Assembly: GCA_027625915.1 (NCBI GenBank)
Contig: JANTQA010000047.1
Coordinates: 1,550,001 to 1,614,000 of the forward strand
Source: Anaeramoeba flamelloides
Lineage: Eukaryota; Metamonada; Anaeramoebidae
DNA: 64,000 bases
Direction of reading: 5' to 3'
Below are positions 11,590 to 22,249 of the stretch, one piece after another. The notes below the pieces were generated by a model. That model worked only from the letters and a program-made list of their open reading frames with translations. It was not told the origin of the DNA and ran no database searches. Numbering within the stretch: position 1 is the stretch's first letter; the number at the start of each line of letters is the position of its first letter. The translations under genes were made by a program, and so were the position numbers.

Positions 11590-11960
11590 TTTCCAACAAA
11601 AATCTTTCAAAATCTTACGAAAAAATTCTAACACCATTTTTGGAGAAATTAAATTTGATCGTGATATTTCACTAAATGTCAGAAAAAAACCAAATGTTGA
11701 AAAAATTTTAGAAACGAGGAAAATTAAAATTGCCAACTAAAAAAAATAATAATTTTGAAAAGAGGCAAAGACAAATTGAAATTATGAAAAAAGTTCTTTT
11801 TTTATTAGGTTTGTAAAGATCTTTGTTTTCTAATTATTTTTGAGTTTCCTTTTTTCATTTAGAAAAAAGTAGAAAAGAAGAAAAATAATTCGGGTAGTTG
11901 TTCTAATTTGGAAAAAAAAGTATTGAATAAGATAAATAGTGGTGGTAATTAAACTTCTTC
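11590..11960 (+). other. Possible coding exons, unrecognised
   Basis: On the plus strand 11605-11739 reads FKILRKNSNTIFGEIKFDRD then ISLNVRKKPNVEKILETRK, ending in a stop, with protein-like composition. A second stretch at 11742-11800 reads NNNFEKRQRQIEIMKK in another frame. A third at 11863-11955 follows a good acceptor (TTTTCATTTAG) and reads VEKKKNNSGSCSNLEKK then VLNKINSGGN and a stop. Together they look like the 3' exons of a small basic protein, possibly continuing from 11225. The frames do not join cleanly, so splice sites are undecided. Confidence 0.3.
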
Positions 11961-12239
11961 TTATATCCAATTATCCTAAATACCGAGCCTAATTTCTTTT
12001 TTCTTTTTTAACAATTCCTCTTTATTGATCAACTTCTTTCAAGTAAGGTATTAAGCAAATAGTTGATACGATCCAGTAATTTTTGATATTATTAACATAA
12101 ATGGAAACAGTGAATAACCACCCCAGCACTTGGGGTTCAAAATAAAACTTTTGATTTAGTAAAAAGAATTTTTTTTAGTCACTCTTTTTCTTTGGTTTAT
12201 TTCTCGTTTTGCTGATCGTTGTTTAAAAATTATTTTTTT

Positions 12240-12357
12240 TATTTTTTTTATACTTTTTACCTTTTCCAAATTTCCCTTCTTAAGTTGCTTGGGCTCTATG
12301 TTCCTTCTCTTTTTGTTTTTTTAGGTGTTTGGGAAAGGTAAAAAGTATAAAAAATCA
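12240..12357. repeat. Short inverted repeat
   Basis: TATACTTTTTACCTTTTCC at about 12250-12268 faces GGGAAAGGTAAAAAGTATA at about 12332-12350. A loop of about 60 bases separates the arms. Confidence 0.8.
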
Positions 12358-12374
12358 TTATAAGAATTGGTGGA

Positions 12375-12596
12375 CCTGATCATGACTAACCCAACCAAAC
12401 TTGTTCATGATCAGATCTTCGACGAGGACTTATGCAACTGAACTGAATCCAACGAATGCGATCTGAAACCAACCAAAGTGAACCGAATTGAACTTTCCGT
12501 ACTATCTGTCGAGTCGTTAATTTGACTGGGTTTTTGCTGTCGAGTCGGTGTCTTGTACTGGGATTTTGCGAAAACAAGATTTGGGAAACTTACAAA
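12375..12596. other. GC-raised, low-repeat block of unknown nature
   Basis: About 220 bases stand out from their flanks by balanced base composition. TGATCATGA near 12377 faces TCATGATCA near 12404, giving a short stem. TGTCGAGTCG occurs twice, near 12507 and 12539. Several overlapping frames are open on the minus strand, which is expected by chance in such a short non-AT block. It could be an RNA gene, a decayed exon or imported sequence. No family was recognised. Confidence 0.4.
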
Positions 12597-12814
12597 AAAA
12601 AAAAAAAATAAAATAATAAAAAAAAAAAAATAACACAAAAAAAAAAAAATAAAATAAAAAAGCAAAGCAACTGAAAAGAAAATTTCGAAAACCAAATCTT
12701 ATTCTTAAAAACCAGAGCTTTTTAGATTCAACCCATCTATAAAGTTCTAAATCAAAATTTAATAAACAGCCTTTTTCATTTGATCTATAGTTGTTCAAAT
12801 ATTTAGAACTCTTT

Positions 12815-12996
12815 ACTGGTATTTGAATAATAAATGGGATTTTTTTTCACTTCATTTTTAATTTCTCTTTTTTAAGAGAACATAGATCGAGAACCTTAAA
12901 TTGTAACCTAATTTCTTTGAGAACTATATTTATAAAAAAAAAATATGGAAAAGGAAGTGAAAATTCTTTCCCATTTAGAATTCAAATACCAGTATT
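12815..12996. mobile_element. M3: short TIR element at TA
   Basis: CTGGTATTTGAATAATAAAT at the left end faces ATTTAGAATTCAAATACCAG at the right. Inner TTCACTTC faces GAAGTGAA. TA flanks both ends (TTTA|CTGG...CCAG|TATT). The size of about 180 bp and lack of coding sequence fit a non-autonomous DNA element of the TA-inserting kind. Confidence 0.8.
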
Positions 12997-13688
12997 AAAA
13001 CAACCTATGGTGGCGATCCAAAAAAAAACGACATAAAAGGAAACAACCATCAGCCCATTCAACACTTGGGGCACAAAAAAAACTTTTCACTGAAGTTTTT
13101 TCTTTTTTCTATTATTTTTTGACTCTCTTTCATTTCTTGCTTTTCTTTCTCTTTTTCTTGTCTTTTTTCCGAAATAATTTATTCTTTTCATTTTTTAAAG
13201 AAAAGATATCCTTTGAGCTGTAATCCTGCTTACATTACAGTTAGGATAAAAAAACCCTAAATACAATTTTAGAGTTTCAGGCAAATAGGAGGTAATTTTG
13301 TTGAATCACCTCTCCTCAACAATAAAAAAAAAAAAATAAAAATTATTTTTTTTTCATAAAAAAATTCTCTTGGTTAAATATTTTTCCCAAACCAAGTAAA
13401 GACAAAGGATACTGTTTAAAAAGTGAAATAAAACAATAATAATTTTCTTGAAATCAAAAAACAGATCAATATAAAGTTCAACTCGTGCTGAATAATTAAA
13501 AAGTATGTTTCTTTTTTCTAGAATACTTACACATTAATAAAAAGATCAAAGAAACAGACAATAAACTGATTAACAAATATTTTATTGAAAGTTCTAATAT
13601 TGAAAAAAAATTTCAAAAAAAAAAAAAGAAAAACAAAATATGGTAAAACAATTGAAATCAATATTCACTCTTATTTTAGGTTTTCATT
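12997..13688. other. Spacer with a local duplication
   Basis: 13040-13160 (GGAAACAACCATCAGCCC, ACACTTGGGGCACAAAA) resembles 12100-12215 (GGAAACAGTGAATAACC, GCACTTGGGGTTCAAAA) in the same orientation, so a piece of about 110 bases is present twice, about 0.9 kb apart. The rest is AT-rich with no gene seen. Confidence 0.55.
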
Positions 13689-14373
13689 TTAAGGGTCGAG
13701 TCATTACGGTTAAATTTTTTATTATGAAATGGAAAAAAACTTTTTTGTAATTTTATTGAGGACCTAACACCAATCAAAAACCAACCAACCTATGATGTAC
13801 GATCGATCTCCAAAAATCAACAACCAAAAATGAGGACATTTTGAGAAAAAAGCGCCAAAGAGAGACACTCAATTTCCAATTAGAATGGTTGTGAATTACA
13901 ATTTTGAAAACAACTATGTCAGTTTTGAAGTGTCGCTCTTTGGCGCTTTTTGAGATCTTGGTGACTTTTTTTTTCTTTTTTTTCTTTTTTCAAATGAGTT
14001 ATTTTTATTGAAAGACTATTACCTAATCCTTACTTGGTCAAATTTAGAGGGTTACAAAATAACCACAAATCAGACTAAATCGAATAAAAATGATTGCAAA
14101 ATACAAGAAAGCAATTTGTTTTAAATTAAAGAAATTTAACCTCTTGGAAAAGAAAATGAGAAAAGATGAATTTTTTTTTTTAAATTTTGATTTTTTAAAA
14201 TTGAGAACTGTTTTTCTTCGTTGAATTTTTTGTCAAAGATGATTCAATGGAATTTTTTTTTTTGTTATTTGAATTTTGTCAACCAAAAGAAGGACTATTT
14301 CACAATACCCTTTTTGGTCTCAGGTCGTCCCTTGAGTATGGTACCTTTTCACGGTAAATGACTAGAGCCTTAA
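13689..14373 (+). mobile_element. M2 TTAA-bounded element, copy 2
   Basis: This is the clearest copy: TTAAGGGTCGAGTCATTACG at the left and CGGTAAATGACTAGAGCC|TTAA at the right form inverted ends of about 20 bases. Internally GCGCCAAAGAGAGACACTC (13852-13870) faces GTGTCGCTCTTTGGCGC (13930-13946), giving a strong hairpin. No transposase is present. TTAA at both borders is the target preference of piggyBac-type elements; the family assignment is an inference from that alone. Confidence 0.85.
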
Positions 14374-14737
14374 GGTCCAAATTTATAAATTGAGAAAATT
14401 GGAAAAGAAATATGAGAAAATTAGTTTCAGATGATCAAATTCTAAGGTAAAGAAAAAAAACACAACAATAAAATTTGAGTGTTGAGGTTTATTTCGAAGG
14501 ATTCTAAATTATTTAGAATCCAAAAATCCAAAATTGACAACAATTTCTTGTGTTGATTTGATTCGAATCGAATTATTGGAAATTGCTTTTCAAAATGTGG
14601 AAATGGTAAAAGAAAGACACTAGCCAAGTGTAGAAAAATGTTTAAGGACTTGAGTTAAACAGTTTTAGTCTTAAATTTTTCTCAAACTTGTTGCTTCTTT
14701 TTTTAGATTTACAATTTAAAGAAATAGCTTTTTGTTT
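14374..14737. other. 3' flank of the Arf-like gene
   Basis: No separate gene is seen. A 61-codon minus frame at 14442-14627 contains a local palindrome (GATTCTAAATTATTTAGAATC at 14500-14520, 21 bases in genomic sequence) and is not supported as coding. Confidence 0.45.
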
Positions 14738-15485
14738 TTAATTTTCTTTTTCATTTTCTTTTTGATTTTTATTTTCTTCCGTTTGAGATTTAATAGCGAA
14801 AGAAAGCCAATTTAAACCCTCATAAACTCCTTTCAAAGTTGTTGCACAGCAGGGTTGCACCTTCCATTTTCTATCTTTCAACTTGTATAATTCTAATTGT
14901 TCAGTGAGCTTTGGCAAATCGATCGTATTTGGGAGATCTTGTTTATTGGCAAAAATCAAAACAGGCATTGTTTTGAATTCTTCATCATTATAAAACTTAT
15001 TCAAAAAGAGTTTGTTGTCATCAATTCTTTCACGATCTCGAGAATCAATAACATAAATTAATGAGTTTGCTTGTTTTATAAAATGTCTTTCAAGTGGGTA
15101 AAGTTTTTGCAAACCAATCTATTATTTTTATGTTTAAGTGTTACAAAGGGTTTGTTTTCAAAGCATTACAAAGAAGATTTAATTTTTTGTTTTTGAATTA
15201 GAAGAAAGGACAATAGATTTCAAAATTAAGCACAACTTAAAAAAAAAACAAGAAAATGATAATTTCAAATGTAAAAAATCTTACTTCCATACTTGTAATT
15301 TTTGTGTTTCGAAACTCTACGGTCTCGAGATTAAAATCGATCGTTGGAACTGAAGCAACAACTTCTCCAAGGTTTAACTTATAAAGAATTGTAGTTTTTC
15401 CAGCTGCATCCAGTCCAGTCATAACTGCCTGAAGACCAATGTCACCAAAGATTTTGTTAAACATTTTTTGGGAAGCGTTACCCAT
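14738..15485 (-). CDS. Arf-family small GTPase, two exons, altered switch II
   Basis: Exon 1 is 15285-15485 and exon 2 is 14738-15118. The 166-nt intron has GTAAGA and AATAATAG borders in phase 0, giving 193 residues. Arf GTPases recruit coats and tethers to membranes in vesicle traffic. The N-terminus MGNASQKMF is a classic myristoylation start. The P-loop GLDAAGKT is at 24-31 and switch I VPT at 46-48. NKQD at 125-128 and a CAT-type G5 in exon 2 are intact. The G3/switch II region, normally WDVGGQDK, reads MEIGLQK at the splice junction. So the DxxG Asp is Glu, the second Gly is Leu, and one residue is missing. Switch I also has Asp where Arfs have Gly (position 50). The C-terminus adds about 13 polar residues. 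It may be a divergent Arf/Arl with unusual nucleotide cycling, or the true splice sites differ. Confidence 0.85.
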
Positions 15486-17100
15486 TTAGGTGAGGAATTG
15501 ATATTTTATAAAAGAAAGAAAAATAAATGATTTTAGATTTTGATTTTTTTGTTTTTAATAAAGTTTTTGACACACGTTTCCAATTAATTTTCCAAGATCT
15601 TTTTCGATCAAAACACGTTTCAAAATTAAATTAAGTTGAAATCATATTTGTTAACTGTGGTCATTTACTTTGATGTTTTTCCTAATAGGGTCCAATTTTT
15701 ATCGAGTGAGACTTGAACGAAATACATTTCAAATTTGACAAAATTGAATTTAAAGTTAATTACTCTACTTCAAAAACCAAAATTTCAAACAAATTCAAAG
15801 AATTCACTTTACTAAAAAAATATATTTTTACCCTTTTTCCAATACCAAAAACTTTTTTAAGGGACGAGTAATCTATAACAACAAGGCAAAATTTTAAAAT
15901 ACGTTATTGGTGATATTCTCTATTTTTAAAGTTTCTTGATGAAAAGGGTCAAAAAAATTCTGATCGACTCAGAAAGCAATAAAAGAATATTATTTATGTT
16001 TATGTTCAATTTTTTTTTTCCATTTTACCGAAAAACAAAACTATGAAATTTATTTTATTTCTCACATTTCAAAAGTTTTTTACCCTTTTTTATTATCATT
16101 TTCATCATTATTAAAAACTGAAGTCTTATTTGTTATCAGGAATGTTAAGGTAAAGATTGTTTTTATTTTTTGAGACAATTCTTTTGGTTAACAAAAGATG
16201 ATGATATTATCGACAGACTGAAAAATATAATTATTTTAATCAAGGTAGTTATAATAATTAAATTTTTAACATCATTTAAAACATTTTATTAAGAAATTGG
16301 GTTTTTGTTCTAAGATGATATTTGATTTCTCAAAATAAAATTTTATTGAAAATATTTTGGAATTAATTAGTTTTTATACTCATTATTTAAAATCAATAAT
16401 TTTCTCGAAAAATGATTTTAATTATTTTAATGATTCTTGTGAATAAGACCAAATAATTTATTAAAAAAAGTTTTCAAAATTCTGAAAATTTTTTTGTAAT
16501 TTTTTTCATGTTTTTTGGAAACAAGAAAATGAATTTTTAAAAACTGTAAAGATTTTTTTTTACTTAATAGATCTGAATTTAATTGATAAAATTTTATCAA
16601 TTTTTGATTTTTTTAATCACATACCTCTATTAGTTTTATTGGCTGAGATTTGAATTGAAATATTAATTATTAAAAATAATAACAAAATAAAAAATTTTGA
16701 TTATCGAAATCATAAATTTCCAACACAAAACGATAAATTCATTTCACTATTTTCAAGAATTAATTTAATTTCTAATAAAAATAAAAGGTTAATTACTTTT
16801 TTTTTTTGATATAGGAAACATGTTAATTTTTAGATTCAAAAAATAGAATCAAATTCATTAATTGTTTTCATAATATGAAGTCAGTCATCCATTTTGTAAA
16901 CAAAAGTACAAATTATATCTATTTTGGATATAAAAATTATTTTATTATCTCAACAAGTTTTCATTTTATTTTTAAAATTTTATTTTTTTTTACTTTTAAT
17001 AATAATGAGAAAATTAAGGGAGTAGTATAGTTATCTTTTCCAAAATTCTGAAAGTATGAAATTAAATCTCTGATTTTATCAAATAAATTTGAATTCTTAA
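15486..17100. other. AT-rich spacer upstream of the Arf gene
   Basis: The first few hundred bases hold the presumed Arf promoter. No TATA-like element can be singled out in such AT-rich DNA. No gene or partnered repeat was recognised in the rest. Confidence 0.5.
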
Positions 17101-17710
17101 AAACTGTCTTTGTGCCTTCTTGATTTTTCTGTTTATTAGGAAAATATTTTGATTTTCCTGAGTTTTTTTTTGAGTTTTCTATTTATTTATGAAGTTTTCT
17201 AGGTTTTTTTTGTGGTTTTCGGTTTTATTTATAAAGTGTTCTAGGTTTTTTTTTTTTACTTTAGAAATAAACGGAAAATTTATTAAAATTTTCTGTTTAT
17301 TTCTGAAGTAAAAAAAACCTAACGAAAATTAATAGATTTTCTAAATAAACAGAAAACCACAAAAAAACCTAGAAAACTTCACATATAAACGGAAAACATA
17401 AGAAAACCACAGTTAGCGAGGCACTCTACGGTTACTTCCCTTGGGCTTTTTTATTTTTTAGGAATTAAACAAAAATTTCTAAAAATTTGTTTTAATTTCT
17501 AAAATTTAAAAAACAATACTGTATGGTTTTCCAGAATTTAAAAGAATTAAGTAAAAACAAAGATTTTACTCTATTCTTTTGAATTCTGGTAAAATTTCTT
17601 TAGTTTTTTTTTTACTTTATGAAATGAAAAGAAAATTTATTTAATTTTCTTTTTCTTTCAAAAATTAAAAAAAAAAAAAAAAACGAGACCCACTAGCGTA
17701 CTCTATGGCT
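17101..17710. repeat. P blocks (two adjoining hairpin arrays)
   Basis: In 17130-17420, GAAGTTTTCTAGGTTTTTTT and GTGTTCTAGGTTTTTT units are mirrored by AAAAAACCTAACG, AAAACCACAAAAAAACCTAG and GGCACTCTACGG. The centre (17265-17310) is GAAATAAACGGAAAATTTAT facing TAAAATTTTCTGTTTATTTC. A second array at 17440-17700 has the TTTCCAGAATTTAAAAGAAT hairpin (17530-17592) and a GAAATGAAAAGAAAATT hairpin. It ends GTACTCTATGG. Unlike the other P blocks, no LINE-A sequence was recognised beside it. Confidence 0.75.
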
Positions 17711-19595
17711 CTCAGCAACACCTACTTAATATATGGTTTAAATTAAGAGACTGGTGAAATCTAAACTCTTTTTTCAAACAAAAGGGTACACCTCTCAAAT
17801 CATCAATACCATCAAGTTTGATTGTTAATAAGATAATTACTTATTGGTGATTTTCATTTTAATTATTCATTATTTCATTTTTTGATTTTTTTTTTATTAA
17901 TGGATATTGAACAATTTGAAAATGAAAAAAAATAAGATAAGAAGAAATCAATCTGGAAATAATCTACCAGTATATAAATAGAAACAGTTTAAGTTTGATT
18001 TCGAATGAACTAGATTTAGCAATTAAGAAACACAAATATTAGATTGATTTATGGAACCAAGAAAAGAGAAATAAAGTAAAAAACAATTCCAACATATATA
18101 CCCAGATGAATTGTTGCTTTATCTTGGAAATGAGACTTTAAAGAACAAAAGTTTGACGTATAAAGAATTATCAATAAAATGTAAAGAACTTTTTCCTCAA
18201 TTCGCCTTGTTCAAAGGTTTTTATTGATTTTATAATTTTTTTTCTTTACAATTTCCAAAACGAGATTTCTCATTTCAAATAAAAAGGCACATCAATTTTT
18301 AAAATATTAAATTTTTAATTTTGATTGCTTTGTTTTAATGAGTTTTAAAGATTCAGCTGTGTCTTTTTTTATGTTTTAAAGAGTTTCTTGGATTTTAGAA
18401 TGATACTACAATTAATTTGATTCAATTATGAATAATTCTTGAAAATTTTTTGTGACCTTTTATTTGAAAAAGAGTTTAATTGGAGTGAAAGAACTTATAA
18501 ATTCTCTGGTAAAATTAGATTCACTCCATAAATTGAGAGGGATTTTGTTCCAATTCTTTCAAAATGTAATAATAATTATCAAAAAGATCCATAATCGAAC
18601 AAATGATTTATTCATAAAATTGTTTTATCTATACATCACAAGCCTAATTTTATATTAAAATTAAGCCTTTTTTACTTTTTGAGAAAATAATATAATGAAT
18701 CAAAAAATAACGTGTTAACGAGAAATTGATCATTCAGCCTGCTGACTAAAATAGTAATTTGTGACTTTACCACTCGCTTATTATCGTTTTTCTATAATAT
18801 CTGAAAATTAAACAATATAAAAAAGAAAAAAATAATTTCTTGATTTTATTTCATTTGATATCCAAAAAGGAAAAAAAAATTGTTTGGAAAAAAAAATAAT
18901 AATAATCATAATTTTTTTTGATGTTTTTTGTAAATAAAAATATAAAGGAATATTATTGTCTCTACCATCAATTAATTTTAAATTATATGAAATAATAAAA
19001 CACCTATTGAAATACAAAAACATTTACATTTGATTTAATTTTTAAAAAGAGAATTTTAATTATGGCGATTATATTCATTTATTGAATTTTTTATTTGGAA
19101 AGTTATAAAAAGAGTTGTTGAATGAAATTTTATAAATGTAATACTTGTTATTTGTATTTTTCATTTTTTATGTTTATAAACTTTATTTTAAGATTGGTGC
19201 TTTTTTTGTTAAACTAGGTAAGCAATAATTTATCATAATTAAATGAAGATCTTGATTTTTAAGAATAAAACTAGGATACATTAAATAGTTCTCCACTGGT
19301 TATGAGTTTTTTTTTTTACGTTTTAAATTTTATCAAGCCAGTCATTTTATATTTGTAACAAATATAATACCATTAAAAATTTTGGTTAACCGAATATTAA
19401 TGGATGTAAAGATAATTCCCTAAATAATGCAAAAAGAAATAAATAAATGAAATATATATATATATATATATATATAAAATAATAAAAAAAAAAAATAAAA
19501 AATACTTTATATACAATACTTTGTGAAAAATGAAAGAATCTGTTACTATTTCTAAAAAATAAATTCTATTTGAATAGGAAAACCAATATAATTGT
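17711..19595. other. AT-rich spacer with an (AT)n tract
   Basis: No supported gene. An (AT)n microsatellite lies at about 19451-19477. Open frames at 18452-18658 (plus) and 18808-19023 (minus) are hydrophobic and low-complexity; they look like chance frames. Confidence 0.5.
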
Positions 19596-19599
19596 CTAA

Positions 19600-20982
19600 T
19601 TAATGAAAATTTGATCTGTTCTTTTTTCTGTTTTTCTTTCTGGAATAATATTCTACTTGGTAATCATAATCCCAATAAGTTTGGTTATTGATATTCAAAA
19701 TGGATTTAAGGTTGTAATTTTGCTTGATGGATTCAAAGGCGGAGGCAAAGGCTTCTCTGCATTCCAAAATTGCGTAAGTGGATCGTGTGGTATTATTTCT
19801 AGAATCTAAAGGGTCTTGTAGATAGGGCAAATGGGGTTGGTTAATGTCAAAAACGCCGACGAGCCGCTTGTTGAAATAATACCCGTTATTGGCGATTGAT
19901 ATCCCTGTTGTGATGTAATTAAAATTTGCATAGAGATCAAAAAAGTCTATTAACAGTTTGCCTAAATTGGCGATTGCGGGCATTTCATTGGCGCAGGGAT
20001 GCATTTGCAGATGCGAGACAATCATCAGCATTAAAGAGTACGATCCGATTCCGCCATAGAAGGGCTCGTTCAAATCGTGCTGCTTTAAAAACAGTTTAAT
20101 TACTAAAAGCAATGGCAACAATGGGGGGTATGTCCTTATTTGCTGCTTTGTTAGGGCAACCGCCCTTTGGCAGCTGAACAAATTAAAGGAAATGTCAATC
20201 GGAATCCCGCTCGCCTTGTCTTTTAATTTCACAATGGGCACCTTTGCAGACCTTATTAGGCTCACTGCCGTGAATTGCTTCTGGTATTTTTTAGATCGCA
20301 ATATGGAGCCAAGCTGTAATACCAACTTCTCACACCTTTCAGGAATATTTGTAATCAAGACAGATAGGTCAATGTCGCTAGTGGGCAAATAACAGCCACA
20401 CGCATAAGAGCCATAGATCACAACTGTCGCGTTTTTCCATTTCTTTTGGATGATCTTCGTTACCCTCTTAATAATTCCTTCTCTTATTTTTTTATCTTCT
20501 TCAGTGGGTGCAATGGCTTCATAAAAATCCATGATCTCCGCATGTAATCTAAATGTTGGATCCTTATGTGTGTATCTATAAATTGGTTCCCACCGGACAG
20601 TGGGTTTCAAAACGAGACAAGATCTGATTTCTTCAAGTGGAGTTTGCTTGGGCTTTTTTTTGAAATTCTTGGTTTTGTTGGTTTTGATGTTAATAGTGAT
20701 TTTTGTTCTTTTGACCTGTTCAGAAATTTTTCGATATATTTCAAATAAAGTATTAAATGCTTCTTGCTTTTGTATTCTCAAATTTGGTTTGTGGATTTCG
20801 TTTTTTGAGTTAGTTGTTTCACCTTGAAATTCTTTGTTAATGATTTTTTCACTATTCTTTTCTTTTTCTTTTTCTTTTTCGTTTTTGTTTTTTTTTTCAA
20901 GATAATTTTCTTTTTCTTTTTCTTTTATTTTTTGGTTTATTTTTTGGATTTTTAAACATTTTTTTTTTTCAAAATAGAACAA
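19600..20982 (-). CDS. Non-canonical poly(A) polymerase, Trf4/PAPD5 type
   Basis: One exon of 460 codons. Residues 191-208 read GSYACGCYLPTSDIDLSV, the nucleotidyltransferase GS motif with its two metal-binding aspartates (D203, D205). The third aspartate is D263 in GIPIDISF. The PAP-associated region follows: LVIKLFLKQHDLNEPFYGG (293-311), GSYSLMLMI (313-321), LGKLLIDFFDLYANFNY (340-356). These match the Trf4/5 and PAPD5/7 class, which adds short oligo(A) tails to aberrant nuclear RNAs. In yeast it works with an Air-type zinc-knuckle protein and Mtr4 in TRAMP. Residues 1-115 are K/E/N-rich and not conserved. The true start could be a later Met, but only a few exist before the domain. The central part has distinctly higher GC than the flanks, as expected of a constrained gene. 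No C-terminal zinc finger is present. Confidence 0.9.
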   Translation of the reverse strand: MFYFEKKKCLKIQKINQKIKEKEKENYLEKKNKNEKEKEKEKNSEKIINKEFQGETTNSKNEIHKPNLRIQKQEAFNTLFEIYRKISEQVKRTKITINIKTNKTKNFKKKPKQTPLEEIRSCLVLKPTVRWEPIYRYTHKDPTFRLHAEIMDFYEAIAPTEEDKKIREGIIKRVTKIIQKKWKNATVVIYGSYACGCYLPTSDIDLSVLITNIPERCEKLVLQLGSILRSKKYQKQFTAVSLIRSAKVPIVKLKDKASGIPIDISFNLFSCQRAVALTKQQIRTYPPLLPLLLVIKLFLKQHDLNEPFYGGIGSYSLMLMIVSHLQMHPCANEMPAIANLGKLLIDFFDLYANFNYITTGISIANNGYYFNKRLVGVFDINQPHLPYLQDPLDSRNNTTRSTYAILECREAFASAFESIKQNYNLKSILNINNQTYWDYDYQVEYYSRKKNRKKNRSNFH

Positions 20983-21420
20983 AAAAGAAAAAAATGGTAA
21001 TATTTTATAAAAATGGAAATATTGAAAAATAAATAATATTTTTTTAAGGAATTAGTATAATCATAAGACAGAAGTAACTTACTTCTGTTAAAGTATTATA
21101 TTGTATTCTTGAAAGTAGTTTAGTCATAAATTTTCAACTTATCTAAAAAATTCTGTTTATTATTTAATAGAAGAGAGGTAATATCAAAAGATACAAATCT
21201 CCTGTTCGTTAGAACCACTAAAACTTTATTTAGAGATTTTTATCCTCATTATAACTTTGACAGTGTTATAAATCAAAGGATAATTTTTCTTTGAATGATT
21301 GAAAAGGGTAGATAAAGAAGGGCATAAGAAAAGAAAGAACTTATTTTTCTGGCTGGAAAGACAAAATACAACAAAAAAAAGGGCAAAAAAAAAAAATTAA
21401 AAAATTAAAAAAGAAAAAAA
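20983..21420. other. Upstream flank of the poly(A) polymerase gene
   Basis: About 440 bases without a gene. A short repeat AGAAGTAACTTACTTCTG at 21069-21086 forms a perfect small hairpin close to the gene start. Its role is unknown. Confidence 0.45.
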
Positions 21421-21424
21421 TATA

Positions 21425-21815
21425 AAAGAAATATTAAAATTATGTTAAAAAGGGTTTAGAAGAAGCAATTGGTAAAAAATCATCAAAAAAACCAATAATT
21501 GCTATCTTATATTAAGAAAACCCAAAATCATAACTATGAAACTTTTGGTTAAAATTGAGTTTAGTTTGATAAGTTGACCATTAATACTCGGTTGGTATGT
21601 TGTTGTTTAATTGCTGTAATTTCTTTTTTCTTTTTGATCTCGATCTATTTTTTAACCTTTGGTATTTTTTGTCTTTGATTTTTTTTTTTATTTTCAAATT
21701 ACTCATAATTTCATGTTTTAGTATCACAGTATTAGTAAGTAGCCGGGTGATTTTTTTCCTTTGTAACTCTTCTTCTCAATATAAAGAAAATTTGTACAGG
21801 ATAAAAATGAAAAAA
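21425..21815. repeat. D2 dispersed repeat, copy 1
   Basis: This stretch matches 52840-53205 in the same orientation. Shared blocks are GAAGCAATTGGTAAAAAAT, TTGTTTAATTG.TGTAATTT, CTTTTTGATCTCGAT, and TGTAACTCTTCTTC. A plus frame at 21597-21851 lies across it and is poorly protein-like. Confidence 0.8.
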
Positions 21816-21879
21816 AATAAAAATTTTGCTATTTATTTTTTTTTTTCCTGAAGGGATGAAATTAATTTCAACTTGTAGC

Positions 21880-21968
21880 CGTTAGTTTTTTTTTAATTTA
21901 AAAGAATTGAGTAAAATCAAAGATTTTTCTCTATTTTTTTGAATTAAAAAAAAAACTAGGAACTCTAT
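21880..21968. repeat. P-type hairpin at the LINE-A copy 2 edge
   Basis: AATTTAAAAGAATTGAG faces AATTCAAAAAAATAGAG-type sequence (21893-21950), followed by ACTAGGAACTCTATGG. LINE-A sequence then follows. Confidence 0.7.
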
Positions 21969-22249
21969 GGCACTTTTCCTAATTTCTAAATTTTTTTGGT
22001 AAAAATTTGACTCAAAAATCATATTTTGCTTTATCGTTAATCAATGACAAAAAAAATAAAGAATCTTTATTTTGATAATAATCCAAGACATTATTCTTTA
22101 GTATTTTTTCTAATATTATTTTTGTTTAGGTTAATTCTTTAATCCATATTTTTTGATGCTTTTCATAGAATGGGCAGTCCCATAAGAAAATGATCGATAT
22201 CTTCATCTATTTCTAAATTAGAATGATTTTTAAATAAATTACAAAATTT

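Noticed and set aside
18808-19023. A hydrophobic minus frame
   Set aside because: Phe/Ile/Tyr-rich frames arise by chance in AT-saturated DNA; there is no conserved motif or context.
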